Below are positions 61,697 to 64,000 of a stretch of DNA of 64,000 bases, in pieces. The notes beneath the pieces were generated by a model. The model was not told the DNA's origin, searched no databases, and saw only the letters and a list, made by a program, of their open reading frames with translations. Each line of letters starts with the position of its first letter. Position 1 is the stretch's first letter. Source of the stretch: Pelecanus crispus (Eukaryota > Chordata > Aves > Pelecaniformes > Pelecanidae); NCBI RefSeq assembly GCF_030463565.1, contig NC_134643.1:73529721-73593720 (forward strand), given 5' to 3'. Position numbers and translations under genes: made by a program.

Positions 61697-63609
61697 TGTA
61701 TTATAAATGTTAGAATTTTGACATCCCTCACTGTCTCACATTGGGGTTTTTTTCCCTACATACTAGTATATGACAAATGGCTTTTAATCATTTGGGATAA
61801 TGGACAGTGAACTGGTTTGTGTTTTATAGAATCATGTTAGTGTCCTGTCAAATCCCTCTCAAGTTCACTTTTGTGGACTGGCTTTTTGTTAATTTTTATA
61901 TTTATGCTCTCAATTTCTTATTCCAGTCTTACTGTCCTCATTAAAAAGATAAGTAGAGACCTTACAAGTTGCAGAATAATGTTGCAAAACTGATTACCTT
62001 TCTTTTACTGTATTTTCATTCCTTCTTGTTTTTTTTAATCCATTCGTTGTTTTATCTCATTTAAATCCCAAGCAGATATGCCCTATTTAATGCCAGTGGC
62101 ATAATGTTGCTAGCTTCATGTTTGGCTTTGTTTGTTTCTACATTCCCCAAAAAATCAGATTTCTATCTACATCTGGATGATATGAAGTCATCTTTGGGAC
62201 AAGACTATGGAGTCATGCCTTTGAACTCACAGGGAGGGGTACCTAGGCAAAATTGTCTACACAGACCTAAAATGTCTTGAAGTGCATACACTCTGAACAA
62301 CCTTTCTGACTTCAGTCAGATTGAAGCATTTTGTAAGCATTAATCTGTCCAGGATTACATCCTTATGGTGTATAAATCACGGATATATCTGTATATTGTG
62401 TATCAATACTTCTGTTTAAACAGAAGTGCTTAATCATGTGATTGTATTAAACACCATTATTTCCTGCATTATCCTCCAACTGTTTGTAATGTTTAGGCTC
62501 TAGAGGAAAGATGCCATATTTAAGAGCAGAAACATTTTTTAGGTTTGTAAGGTATTTTTTTCCTTTCTCTGCATTGGTACCTCATAGGTACTGCAGATTC
62601 CAGATCCTTTTCTTTGAATTTAAAAAAGAAAAAGAAAAGGGGGTGGGGGGAAGGAAAGATAGAGAGAGAAAAAAAGAAAAAGCATATCTGCTGCAGTAAT
62701 TACAATAATTATTATAATGTTCTGGAAGAGATCAACAATCATACTTGTAAATAAGGCAAAGCCAGGCACCTTCAATCTGAAAGTGCTTCAGATTTGTTGT
62801 TCAGATTTGACTCTCTTTCCCATGTTCATCATTCTTGTACAGAATGTGTTCTAAAGCTGAGAATGGCAGGATGATCTGGAAGTTCCAAGACCAGTTAAGA
62901 ACATTAGTTGATTATATGCTATTCCTCTATTTTGACTAAAATTTTATAAGACTTCAGTAAGAAGAATATGAAACCAACAGATAGCCCTAGACCCAAATTA
63001 CACTATGAAGCTAGTCAGTCAAGTATCTGAAGAGTGCCAACACAGAGGGCCTTAATGCTTCTACTGTAATAAATGCATAGATTCACTTAATTACTAACCT
63101 GTTTTTTACTGATTGGGAAAAGTAAGTATAAATAGATTTGCTGTTGACTGAAGTTGATGAGCAAGTTGTAACCCTTCAAAACTTGTGTCCAAACTTCCCG
63201 TGACTTCAATAATGAAAAAAAAAAAAAATTAGTCTTAATGACAAAAACGTGGAGCAGAATTTAGGTGTCTTAAGTACTTTTCCTGAATTCTGAACATTAA
63301 AAAAAATCCAACCCAAAATAAACCGTCACATTAATATAAGATTCACTATTTTAATTCTTTTTGCATGTAAGGATGGATCTTCACAAGTTTCTGAATGGTT
63401 AGCCCCAAATTTACTGTGCTAGACATGTTACATTGCAATTAATCTTTTCTTTTCTTTTTTTTTTTTTCTTTTTTCCCCCTTTGTAGCTACAAAGTTTTCT
63501 CTTTTTCTTGTTCACTAACTTACGCTGGGAAGACAATATGTCAAGTCAAAATTTGCAAAAATGTACCAGTTAAAAGATCCTTCTTTTTCCTGGCTGACTG
63601 GAACGAGAA
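2978..63609 (+). CDS. PIK3C2G: PIK3C2G, class II PI3-kinase C2 gamma, N-terminal part (11 exons, incomplete at 3' end)
   Basis: This is the join of eleven exons, each listed separately. Their coding lengths are 660, 83, 158, 112, 103, 71, 64, 123, 34, 196 and 123 nt, which gives 575 codons plus 2 nt with compatible phase at every junction. The family phosphorylates phosphoinositides at the 3 position on membranes of the endocytic system. The translated order is a divergent N-terminal tail, a Ras-binding domain (about residues 280-365), a linker, and the start of a PI3K-type C2 domain. Assignment to the gamma paralogue rests on similarity, as I recall the human protein, in the MAY start, the GFD-IVDE motif, SIQLVE, GKIWS, LSVCGS-EFLQ, ICSVL-VET-ITDAV and [13 protein letters not shown]. 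Catalytic domains are outside the window. The host introns carry CR1 LINEs. The family is near certain and the gamma paralogue very likely. Confidence 0.93.
4277..4372. repeat. Ancient palindromic amniote repeat remnant (DNA-element-like)
   Basis: The stretch begins GGGCCAGTTCCTCATCTAGT and reads on through a CTCCATTGACTCTAATGG centre to a mirrored ATTTTATACCAGAAGAG arm. The two halves are imperfect inverted copies around ATTGAC. This resembles a palindromic repeat I recall from reptile and bird genomes (CTCAGCTGGTGTAAAT...CTCCATTGACTTCAATGG). It is heavily diverged, and the family assignment is from memory. Confidence 0.45.
5060..6080. other. Purine-rich (A/G on + strand) kilobase
   Basis: For about 1 kb the + strand is dominated by A and G, with many GGAGGA, GAAGAG and GGGA tracts and few pyrimidine runs. 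This produces long but meaningless Lys/Arg/Glu/Gly-rich frames on + and Leu/Pro/Ser-rich frames on the minus strand. I do not recognise a repeat family in it. Confidence 0.5.
6875..6902. repeat. Perfect 11-bp inverted repeat with 6-base loop
   Basis: CTGTGTAGACT at 6875-6885 is exactly complementary to AGTCTACACAG at 6892-6902, with ATTACT between. The GTCTACAC core resembles the ends of old hAT-type miniature elements in amniotes, but no matching body is visible. It could be the collapsed ends of such an element or chance. Confidence 0.5.
7440..7950 (-). pseudogene. Possible CR1-type ORF1 or other retroelement remnant, minus strand
   Basis: The block is GC-rich inside an AT-rich intron. Read on the minus strand, frames 7909-7661 and 7673-7446 contain hydrophobic and Cys/Trp-rich stretches. 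In a neighbouring frame a KELQEEVSR segment is followed by an EIDRD-like segment only after a frame change. An [10 protein letters not shown]...KEID pattern is what I recall from the coiled-coil start of avian CR1 ORF1-type proteins. Frame breaks and stops show it is not functional. No clear end-to-end element could be delimited, so this is a tentative call. Confidence 0.33.
8485..8544. repeat. AT-rich simple sequence (TATAATACTA-type)
   Basis: Irregular repeats of ATAATACTA and ATATAATA fill about 60 bases directly before the first CR1 copy. The CR1 inserted at the right edge of this tract, or the tract expanded next to it. Confidence 0.7.
8545..9678 (+). CDS. CR1 ORF2 C-terminal part, reverse transcriptase (truncated, open to its stop)
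   Basis: One uninterrupted frame runs from the truncation point (reading [17 protein letters not shown]) to the TAG at 9676-9678, about 377 codons. Reverse transcriptase motifs are in order: YLDFSKAFD with the first catalytic Asp at about 8611-8637, [10 protein letters not shown] at about 8785-8814, and FADD with the catalytic Asp pair at 8875-8886. The conserved CR1 C-terminal region follows ([41 protein letters not shown]). The endonuclease domain and the start of the reverse transcriptase are missing, so it cannot mobilise itself. The GTG at 8569 is not a true start. Confidence 0.93.
   Translation, partial: NLISFYDLVTRLVDDGKAVDVIYLDFSKAFDTVSHNILLGKLAAHGLDRHTLRWVKNWLGGRAQRVVINGVKSSWRPVTSGVPQGSVLGPVLFNIFINDLDEGIECTLSKFADDTKLGGSVDLLEGRMALQRDLDRLDRWAVANCMRFNKAKCRVLHFGHNNPMQRYRLGEEWLESCLAEKDLGVLVDSRLNMSQQCAQVAKKANSILACIRNAVASRSREVIVPLYSALVRPHLEYCVQFWAPQYQKDVEVLERVQRRAMKLVKGLEHRPYEERLRELGLFSLEKRKLRGDLIALYNYLKGGCSEVGVGLFSQVASDRTRGNVLKLRQGRFRLEIRKNFFTERVVRHWNRLPREVVESPSLEAFKKRVDVALRDMV
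8545..9792 (+). mobile_element. CR1 LINE, 5'-truncated, well preserved, sense
   Basis: This copy starts inside the reverse transcriptase and runs to the CR1 3' end, TTCCAACCTAGATGATTC followed by ATTCTATG-type repeats ending near 9792. CR1 retrotransposes by target-primed reverse transcription, and 5' truncation is its normal state. The copy lies in PIK3C2G intron 1 in the same orientation as the gene. Its 3' tail (TAGTCTACCCTTGATT..., TTGGACTGGATGATCTTAAA) is shared with the copies at 10044 and 48427, so all three belong to one subfamily. The open frame suggests relatively recent insertion. Confidence 0.96.
10044..10417 (+). mobile_element. CR1 LINE 3' end fragment, sense
   Basis: About 370 bases match the last part of the preceding CR1 copy, from CTCTCTACAACTACCTGAAA to the ATTCTATG-type terminus. 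The ORF2 tail is readable with substitutions ([19 protein letters not shown]). It is a separate insertion or a partial duplicate only about 250 bases from the first copy, in the same orientation. It is closer to the 48427 copy at some sites (AAGTAGTTAGCGATAGG, GTAGCCAAGCATTGG), which favours independent insertion. Confidence 0.95.
11241..11323 (+). CDS. PIK3C2G: PIK3C2G coding exon 2 (residues 221-248)
   Basis: The acceptor TATTTTTAG ends at 11240 and the donor GTAAGT begins at 11324. The exon is 83 nt, entering in phase 0 and leaving two bases (AA) that exon 3 completes to Lys. It reads [20 protein letters not shown] and then TFCNAVEK. The SIQLVE and FCN-V-K elements line up with the segment just before the Ras-binding domain in human PIK3C2G as I recall it. 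It has no domain of its own and is the linker leading into the RBD. Confidence 0.9.
11324..14820 (+). other. PIK3C2G: PIK3C2G intron 2 (3.5 kb)
   Basis: The intron is AT-rich without a recognisable gene. It carries a T22 run at 11979-12000 and an A17 run at 12065-12081 that could pair. The small open frames at 12539-13050 and 13627-13830 lack any recognisable domain. Confidence 0.85.
11979..12081. repeat. T22 ... A17 inverted homopolymers with inner hairpin
   Basis: A run of 22 T (11979-12000) is followed 64 bases later by 17 A (12065-12081). Immediately before the A run lies CTTCTCTT-AA-AAGAGAAG (12047-12064), a perfect 8-bp hairpin. In the transcript the U and A runs could form a long stem. 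Confidence 0.7.
14821..14978 (+). CDS. PIK3C2G: PIK3C2G coding exon 3, start of Ras-binding domain (residues 248-301)
   Basis: The acceptor TTCTTTTCAG ends at 14820. The donor GTAAGTG follows CACG at 14978 and leaves phase 1. The 158-nt exon encodes [22 protein letters not shown] and [12 protein letters not shown]. The KF-I-V segment (about residues 281-288) is the first beta strand expected of the ubiquitin-like PI3K Ras-binding fold. GKIWS, followed by a conserved aromatic-Pro (FP), is shared with the human gamma isoform. The exon boundaries are unambiguous because all three frames outside are closed soon after. Confidence 0.93.
15423..15676 (+). mobile_element. Old CR1 LINE 3' end, sense
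   Basis: The CR1 tail is readable despite divergence: AATTGGAACAGTTTGCCCA, then GGAGGTTGTGAAGTCTCCAT, and the terminal CTTCCCAACCTGAATTATTC. It is much more diverged than the copies in introns 1 and 8 and has lost the internal reading frame. A short imperfect palindrome AAAACCCTTAAGGGGTTTT lies inside it at about 15530-15552. Confidence 0.8.
17518..17630. repeat. AT-rich simple sequence
   Basis: The stretch consists almost only of ATATAAT, TATTA and related units for about 110 bases, with no other recognisable content. Confidence 0.75.
18123..18234 (+). CDS. PIK3C2G: PIK3C2G coding exon 4, core of Ras-binding domain (residues 301-338)
   Basis: The acceptor CTTTATTTACAG ends at 18122 and the donor GTAAGT begins at 18235. 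The 112-nt exon enters in phase 1 and leaves in phase 2. It encodes [14 protein letters not shown] and [12 protein letters not shown]. The amphipathic DLIVEIL helix followed by a CGS-EFL strand-turn is the hallmark of PI3K Ras-binding domains. CGS-EFLQ is nearly identical to the human gamma isoform as I recall it. The domain binds GTP-loaded small GTPases in class I enzymes; its partner in PI3K-C2 gamma is less clear. Confidence 0.94.
18455..18580 (+). repeat. MIR/CORE-SINE-like remnant
   Basis: The order GTGCAGCCTTGAATAATTTG, then TTTCTCATCAATAATACAAG, then ATCTCATAGGAGTC follows the MIR pattern as I recall it: TGTGACCTTGGGCAAGT..., ...TTTCCTCATCTGTAAAATG..., ...CCTCATAGGGTTGTTGTGAG. It is heavily diverged, as expected for an element that predates the bird lineage. 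Confidence 0.4.
22105..22200 (+). repeat. MIR/CORE-SINE-like remnant
   Basis: TGTGGGACCACAGGCAAGTC followed by ACTTTACTTTG matches the TGTGACCTTGGGCAAGTCACTT core motif of MIR-type SINEs, with a loosely similar continuation (GTGTCTCTTAGAG). The call rests on this one motif. Confidence 0.35.
22720..22945. repeat. Inverted-repeat region, possible DNA-transposon (MITE) remnant
   Basis: ATAGCTATACCAA at 22888-22900 is exactly complementary to TTGGTATAGCTAT at 22928-22940, nested with AGAGGAG (22879-22885) against CTCCTCT (22918-22924). Further left are related GTTGGTGTAGC and GTTATACTGGCAAAA motifs. The alternation of ATAGCTATACC and GGTATAGCTAT recalls hAT-type miniature elements of reptiles and birds (GGTATAGCTA-rich). 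Confidence 0.45.
25084..25186 (+). CDS. PIK3C2G: PIK3C2G coding exon 5, end of Ras-binding domain (residues 338-372)
   Basis: The acceptor CCCAAACTGCAG ends at 25083 after a long T tract at 25059-25071. The donor GTATGT begins at 25187 after ACG. The 103-nt exon takes one base to complete Asn338 and leaves in phase 0. It encodes [19 protein letters not shown] and the following QLHNTSN. The LGSHE-L-K...IQLQL pattern matches the last strand of the RBD in the gamma isoform. Reading past the donor stays open for a further 45 codons into the intron, so the splice site rather than the ORF end defines this exon. Confidence 0.92.
25187..33045 (+). other. PIK3C2G: PIK3C2G intron 5 (7.9 kb)
   Basis: The longest feature is the antisense CR1 end at about 32160-32601. 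A TG/TA-rich simple stretch lies at about 25632-25690, and a T-rich run near 29550-29568. The remaining small open frames have no recognisable content. Confidence 0.85.
32160..32601 (-). mobile_element. CR1 LINE 3' end, antisense
   Basis: Read on the minus strand, this is the CR1 3' end. The + strand begins AATCACAGAATTGTTTAGGC and TGGAAGGGACCTCATGGTCA, the complement of a CR1 terminus (TGACCATGAGGTCCCTTCCA...). The segment ends with the complement of the CR1 'cctcagcagaga' region near 32601 (CTTGATCATCTCTGTGACTC). It is old, with an inserted T-rich patch (about 32350-32375) and no usable frame. Confidence 0.85.
33046..33116 (+). CDS. PIK3C2G: PIK3C2G coding exon 6 (residues 373-396)
   Basis: The acceptor GCTTCTCTTCCACAG ends at 33045 and the donor GTAAGA begins at 33117. 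The exon is 71 nt, entering in phase 0 and leaving in phase 2. It encodes [20 protein letters not shown] followed by RLTQ. The H-E-D...F-NQLLE pattern is conserved with the human gamma protein and begins the helical linker between the RBD and the C2 domain. Because of its length it was recognised from the splice sites and conserved residues, not from ORF length. Confidence 0.9.
33740..33850 (-). repeat. MIR/CORE-SINE-like remnant, antisense
   Basis: TTTAGCAGATGGAGGAAAAC, then AGAGAGGTAGTGACTTGTTC and AAGGTGG, matches the antisense MIR core as I recall it (CAGATGAGGAAACTGAGGCACAGAGAGGTTAAGTGACTTGCCCAAGGTC, cited here only as its known order). A trailing ACCCATCTGGTTTCCTAGGA also fits the usual continuation. 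This is the clearest of the MIR-like calls. Confidence 0.5.
34678..34945 (+). mobile_element. Old CR1-related LINE 3' region, sense
   Basis: GAAAAAGTGAAGAGAAGGGC and AGCAAGGATGCTCAGAGGAATG fit the conserved 'QRRA-RM' region of CR1-type ORF2. A later AGCAGATTCAAAGCAGACAA and GAGTAGGTATTTCTTTG fits the 'RFK-DK-RYFF' region. The order and spacing are right for a diverged, internally deleted copy of an older subfamily than the intron 1 copies. Confidence 0.6.
34955..34988. repeat. 12-bp direct repeat AATTAAGTAATG
   Basis: AATTAAGTAATG occurs at 34955-34966 and again at 34977-34988, exactly at the left edge of the antisense CR1. It could be a local duplication at the insertion site. Confidence 0.75.
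34988..36450 (-). mobile_element. CR1 LINE, antisense, reverse transcriptase broken
   Basis: On the minus strand the copy runs from about 36450 into the reverse transcriptase and stops short of the CR1 terminus near 34988. Readable parts include [21 protein letters not shown] and FADDTKLG in the frame at 35902-35474, then [10 protein letters not shown] and, after frame changes, [12 protein letters not shown] (35396-35205). It differs in sequence from the sense copies, so it belongs to another subfamily. Motif A (the LDFSKAF block with the first catalytic Asp) is missing: near 36013-36022 the sequence jumps from the region before it straight to FDTV. Stops and shifts make it a dead copy. Confidence 0.92.
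40204..40267 (+). CDS. PIK3C2G: PIK3C2G coding exon 7 (residues 396-417)
   Basis: A very clear acceptor (TTTTCTTTTTTCTGATTTCCAG) ends at 40203 and the donor GTATTTG begins at 40268. The 64-nt exon completes Gln396 and leaves in phase 0. It encodes [20 protein letters not shown], then E: an amphipathic helix with an I-KY-----YLL pattern like that of the human isoform in the same linker. It is too short to stand out as an ORF. Confidence 0.88.
40268..45162 (+). other. PIK3C2G: PIK3C2G intron 7 (4.9 kb)
   Basis: The intron is AT-rich. It contains an alternating TA/CA simple stretch (41125-41245), a possible DNA-element end GGTCTTGTCTACACAGGGAC near 41831, and a TG/TA stretch near 43623-43650. 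No gene was recognised; the minus-strand frame at 41300-41073 is only the simple repeat translated. Confidence 0.85.
41125..41245. repeat. TA/CA-rich simple sequence
   Basis: Irregular runs of ATACACATATA, ACATATGCACA and AAATATATATG fill about 120 bases. They translate on the minus strand as a Tyr/Cys/Ile/Val-rich string, which is an artefact. Confidence 0.8.
45163..45285 (+). CDS. PIK3C2G: PIK3C2G coding exon 8 (residues 418-458), tandem NAG acceptor
   Basis: The exon follows a strong polypyrimidine tract and a CAGCAG repeat. Splicing after the first CAG (exon from 45160) adds one Gln; splicing after the second gives the exon as listed. The donor is GTAAAAG at 45286. The 123-nt phase 0-0 exon encodes [20 protein letters not shown] followed by TDAVKKL, a conserved helix-turn-helix of the linker (ICSVL--VET--ITDAV is shared with human as recalled). 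Being a multiple of three with matching phases, skipping it would keep the frame. Confidence 0.9.
45830..45975 (+). repeat. Ancient amniote repeat, MIR-like
   Basis: GGCATGACCTTGGAAAAGTC fits the MIR core. It is followed by TGATTTACAGAAGTTCTGAG and CACCCAAAA, then TTTGAAGTCAGCATC and a mirrored GGTGCTTTAGAAAATTTGAA. The GATTTTCAGAAGTGCTGAGCACCC...AGGTGCTCAGCACCT-type arrangement is one I recall as a common old repeat in reptile and bird DNA. The family name is uncertain. Confidence 0.45.
48423..49610 (+). pseudogene. CR1 ORF2 reverse transcriptase part, three lesions
   Basis: Compared with the intron 1 copy, a CGA Arg codon has become TGA at 48861-48863, the kind of change expected from CpG decay. 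A single base is gained just after it (about 48868-48872), shifting the frame. An 18-base unit is present three times (48879-48932), which does not shift it. Seven bases are lost near 49064, which restores the original frame, and the tail then runs to the normal stop at 49608-49610. Reverse transcriptase motifs before the stop are intact. The endonuclease part is missing through truncation, so the copy is inactive regardless. Confidence 0.93.
48427..49718 (+). mobile_element. CR1 LINE, 5'-truncated, frame broken, sense
   Basis: This is a third copy of the subfamily seen at 8545 and 10044, truncated at nearly the same place as the first and ending TTGTCCAACCTAAATGATTC plus ATTCTAT-type units. 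The frame is open from 48423 to the stop at 48861-48863 and contains YLDFSKAFD and FADD. The rest of ORF2 is readable in two further frames (48652-49143, then 48939-49610). It lies in PIK3C2G intron 8 in the direction of the gene. Confidence 0.96.
48879..48932 (+). repeat. 18-bp tandem triplication inside CR1 ORF2
   Basis: ATGAGGTTTAACAA followed by CTGT recurs with period 18 at 48883, 48901 and 48919. The intron 1 copy has a single ATGAGGTTCAACAA at the equivalent place. The array codes for a repeated NCMRFN unit in the shifted frame. Confidence 0.95.
50690..50880. other. GC-rich patch, no gene recognised
   Basis: About 190 bases are clearly richer in G and C than the surrounding intron (CCGGCAGGGGAAGCCAGTTG, CCCTGGGGCTGCGGGTGC). 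Frames are open on both strands because stop codons are rare in such sequence. I see no domain and no convincing splice-site pair. Confidence 0.5.
51530..51620 (-). repeat. MIR/CORE-SINE-like remnant, antisense
   Basis: GGAAGAGCTGGAAAGCAGAT, then CCCAGTACTCTGAATCGCAG, then TCATGTCTTCTGTCACCAT resembles the antisense MIR-type tail (GGCAGAGCTGGGA...AACCCAGG...TCTGACTCCCAG...). It lies only about 130 bases upstream of microexon 9. Confidence 0.4.
51751..51784 (+). CDS. PIK3C2G: PIK3C2G coding exon 9, 34-nt microexon (residues 459-470)
   Basis: The acceptor GTTTTGTCTTTATAG ends at 51750 and the donor GTAAAG begins at 51785. The exon encodes [11 protein letters not shown] plus the first base of Ala470. 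It is supported by phase: exon 8 ends in phase 0 and exon 10 enters in phase 1, so one extra base (mod 3) is required between them and this exon supplies it. The corresponding human stretch is also short, polar and variable. It is probably a flexible loop before the last linker helix. The call is less certain than the longer exons because the sequence itself is weakly conserved. Confidence 0.78.
51785..60034 (+). other. PIK3C2G: PIK3C2G intron 9 (8.3 kb)
   Basis: This is the longest intron in the window. It contains a GC-rich block at 52370-52680 with a long open frame of no recognisable content, a polypurine patch near 55250-55290 and short C or G runs (52623-52630, 56919-56928, 57214-57222). 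No exon with a matching phase was found. Confidence 0.8.
52370..52680. other. GC-rich block with long open frames, no gene recognised
   Basis: A frame from 52387 to 52935 stays open for 182 codons, but two other forward frames and one reverse frame are also open across the same place, which is what base composition alone would give. There is no recognisable domain, signal sequence or homologue. An unannotated exon or a decayed repeat is possible; I lean to neither. Confidence 0.35.
60035..60230 (+). CDS. PIK3C2G: PIK3C2G coding exon 10, start of PI3K-type C2 domain (residues 470-535)
   Basis: The acceptor TTTCTCTCTCTCCTCTCAG ends at 60034 and the donor GTAGGA begins at 60231. The 196-nt exon enters in phase 1 and leaves in phase 2. 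It encodes [20 protein letters not shown], a helix ending the linker, and then [17 protein letters not shown], the first strand of the PI3K C2 domain (about residues 519-534). The [13 protein letters not shown] motif is essentially diagnostic of PIK3C2G; the alpha and beta paralogues have related FTV-A---IP motifs. The C2 domain is a beta sandwich that helps dock the enzyme on membranes and packs against the helical domain. Confidence 0.94.
61653..61689. repeat. (TA)n microsatellite
   Basis: About 18 uninterrupted AT units occur within AT-rich intron. Length is likely variable between individuals. Confidence 0.95.
62621..62682. repeat. Polypurine tract with G-runs
   Basis: About 60 bases are almost pure A/G, with GGGGG and GGGGGG runs at 62639-62650 between A-rich AAAGAAAAAG and GAGAGAGAAAAAAAG arms, and only isolated T interruptions. 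Such tracts can form triplex or G-rich structures. Confidence 0.7.
63444..63486 (+). promoter_or_regulatory. PIK3C2G: Extended polypyrimidine tract and acceptor of exon 11
   Basis: About 40 consecutive pyrimidines, mostly T, with a C5 near the end, precede TTTGTAG. This is a strong site for U2AF and also for polypyrimidine-tract-binding repressors. It is the longest such tract before any exon in the window. Confidence 0.7.
63487..63609 (+). CDS. PIK3C2G: PIK3C2G coding exon 11, C2-domain strands (residues 535-576), possible cassette
   Basis: The acceptor TTGTAG ends at 63486, preceded by a roughly 40-nt unbroken pyrimidine tract (63444-63483). The donor GTAAGT begins at 63610. The 123-nt exon is phase 2-2. 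It encodes [16 protein letters not shown] and, at its end, [10 protein letters not shown]. The SY--F---C-LTY-GK and final W-E pattern is the second part of the C2 domain that the alpha and beta paralogues share. Its length is a multiple of three, so skipping would keep the reading frame. The next exon is not visible in the remaining 391 bases. Confidence 0.92.
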
Positions 63610-64000
63610 GTAAGTTTTGGTCTGTGTCTGATATATGTTTGTCTGACAGATTTTACACATTGAATATTAATTTCCAAAAAAAAGACCCACATCTTTATTA
63701 TGGATCATCTTCTGAGCGAATTAAACTCCACAGATATCAGAGAAACTTAGGGAGGTGGGAGGGAAAAAGGAGTGGAATAGCCAGGGGAAATAGGACTAAG
63801 GTAAGTCTGGTCTGACAATAAGCTAAACGAAGCTGGTCTTAGAACAGCTTTCATTCACTGGGGCCATCCTGGAGGAATACTGGAACCAAAAGGAGATAGA
63901 ACCAAAGGCTGTATTTCTGTTCTGTTTTGAGAACTTCTGCCCTTTGGATCCACCTCTGATAGGTATGCAATCCAACTTGAGAACCTATTGTAATGTTTCT
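63610..64000 (+). other. PIK3C2G: PIK3C2G intron 11, beginning
   Basis: Sequence after the GTAAGT donor to the window edge. I looked for the next C2-domain exon (expected to begin with an INFP-type motif) and did not find it. A frame at 63561-63815 only extends exon 11 in a different frame. Confidence 0.75.

Larger units (their letters stand above)
60231..63486 (+). other. PIK3C2G: PIK3C2G intron 10 (3.3 kb)
   Basis: The intron carries a (TA)n microsatellite (61653-61689), a polypurine tract (62621-62682) and, at its end, the long pyrimidine tract before exon 11. No coding sequence was recognised. Confidence 0.85.

Noticed and set aside
63610..64000. Next PIK3C2G exon before the window end
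   Set aside because: No acceptor followed by an in-phase sequence with the expected C2-domain motif was found; the exon is likely just outside.
1..64000. CRISPR array, operon, tRNA or rRNA gene, or endogenous retrovirus
   Set aside because: No regularly spaced repeats, no tRNA cloverleaf with A and B boxes that I could recognise, no LTR pairs and no gag, protease or integrase motifs. All reverse transcriptase sequence is of CR1 LINE type.

Overview
The window is vertebrate nuclear DNA, almost certainly from a bird. Sparse exons with consensus GT/AG splice sites sit in long AT-rich introns. The dominant interspersed repeats are CR1 LINEs, several with the avian-type 3' end (TTCCAACCT...GATTCTATGATTCTATG). 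There is no sign of an operon, a CRISPR array or any other prokaryotic feature.

One gene spans nearly the whole window on the + strand: PIK3C2G, the class II phosphatidylinositol 3-kinase C2 gamma. Eleven coding exons could be placed by hand: 2978-3637, 11241-11323, 14821-14978, 18123-18234, 25084-25186, 33046-33116, 40204-40267, 45163-45285, 51751-51784, 60035-60230 and 63487-63609. All phases agree from exon to exon. They encode about the first 575 residues: a variable N-terminal tail, the Ras-binding domain (about residues 280-365), a helical linker, and the start of the PI3K-type C2 domain. The rest of the C2 domain, the helical and kinase domains, and the C-terminal PX and C2 domains lie beyond the right edge. 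The promoter and first non-coding exon are probably left of the window, because the first coding exon is preceded by a good splice acceptor at 2880.

The introns hold the rest. Intron 1 has a purine-rich kilobase (about 5060-6080), a GC-rich minus-strand block resembling a retroelement ORF1 (about 7440-7950), and two sense CR1 copies (8545-9792 and 10044-10417). The first of these keeps an open reading frame through the reverse transcriptase to its stop. Intron 3 has an old CR1 tail. Introns 5 and 6 have antisense CR1s (about 32160-32601 and 34988-36450), and intron 6 also has an old sense CR1 tail. Intron 8 has a third young sense CR1 (48427-49718) broken by a stop, a frameshift, an 18-bp triplication and a 7-bp deletion. 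Faint remnants of ancient amniote repeats (MIR/CORE-SINE-like and palindromic DNA-element-like) are scattered through introns 1, 4, 6, 8 and 9.

I found no previously undescribed system. The observations most worth following up concern PIK3C2G transcript biology: a start-stop upstream ORF, a T10 run in coding sequence, a tandem NAG acceptor, a 34-nt microexon and a possible in-frame cassette exon in the C2 domain. The structure and decay of the CR1 copies come next.
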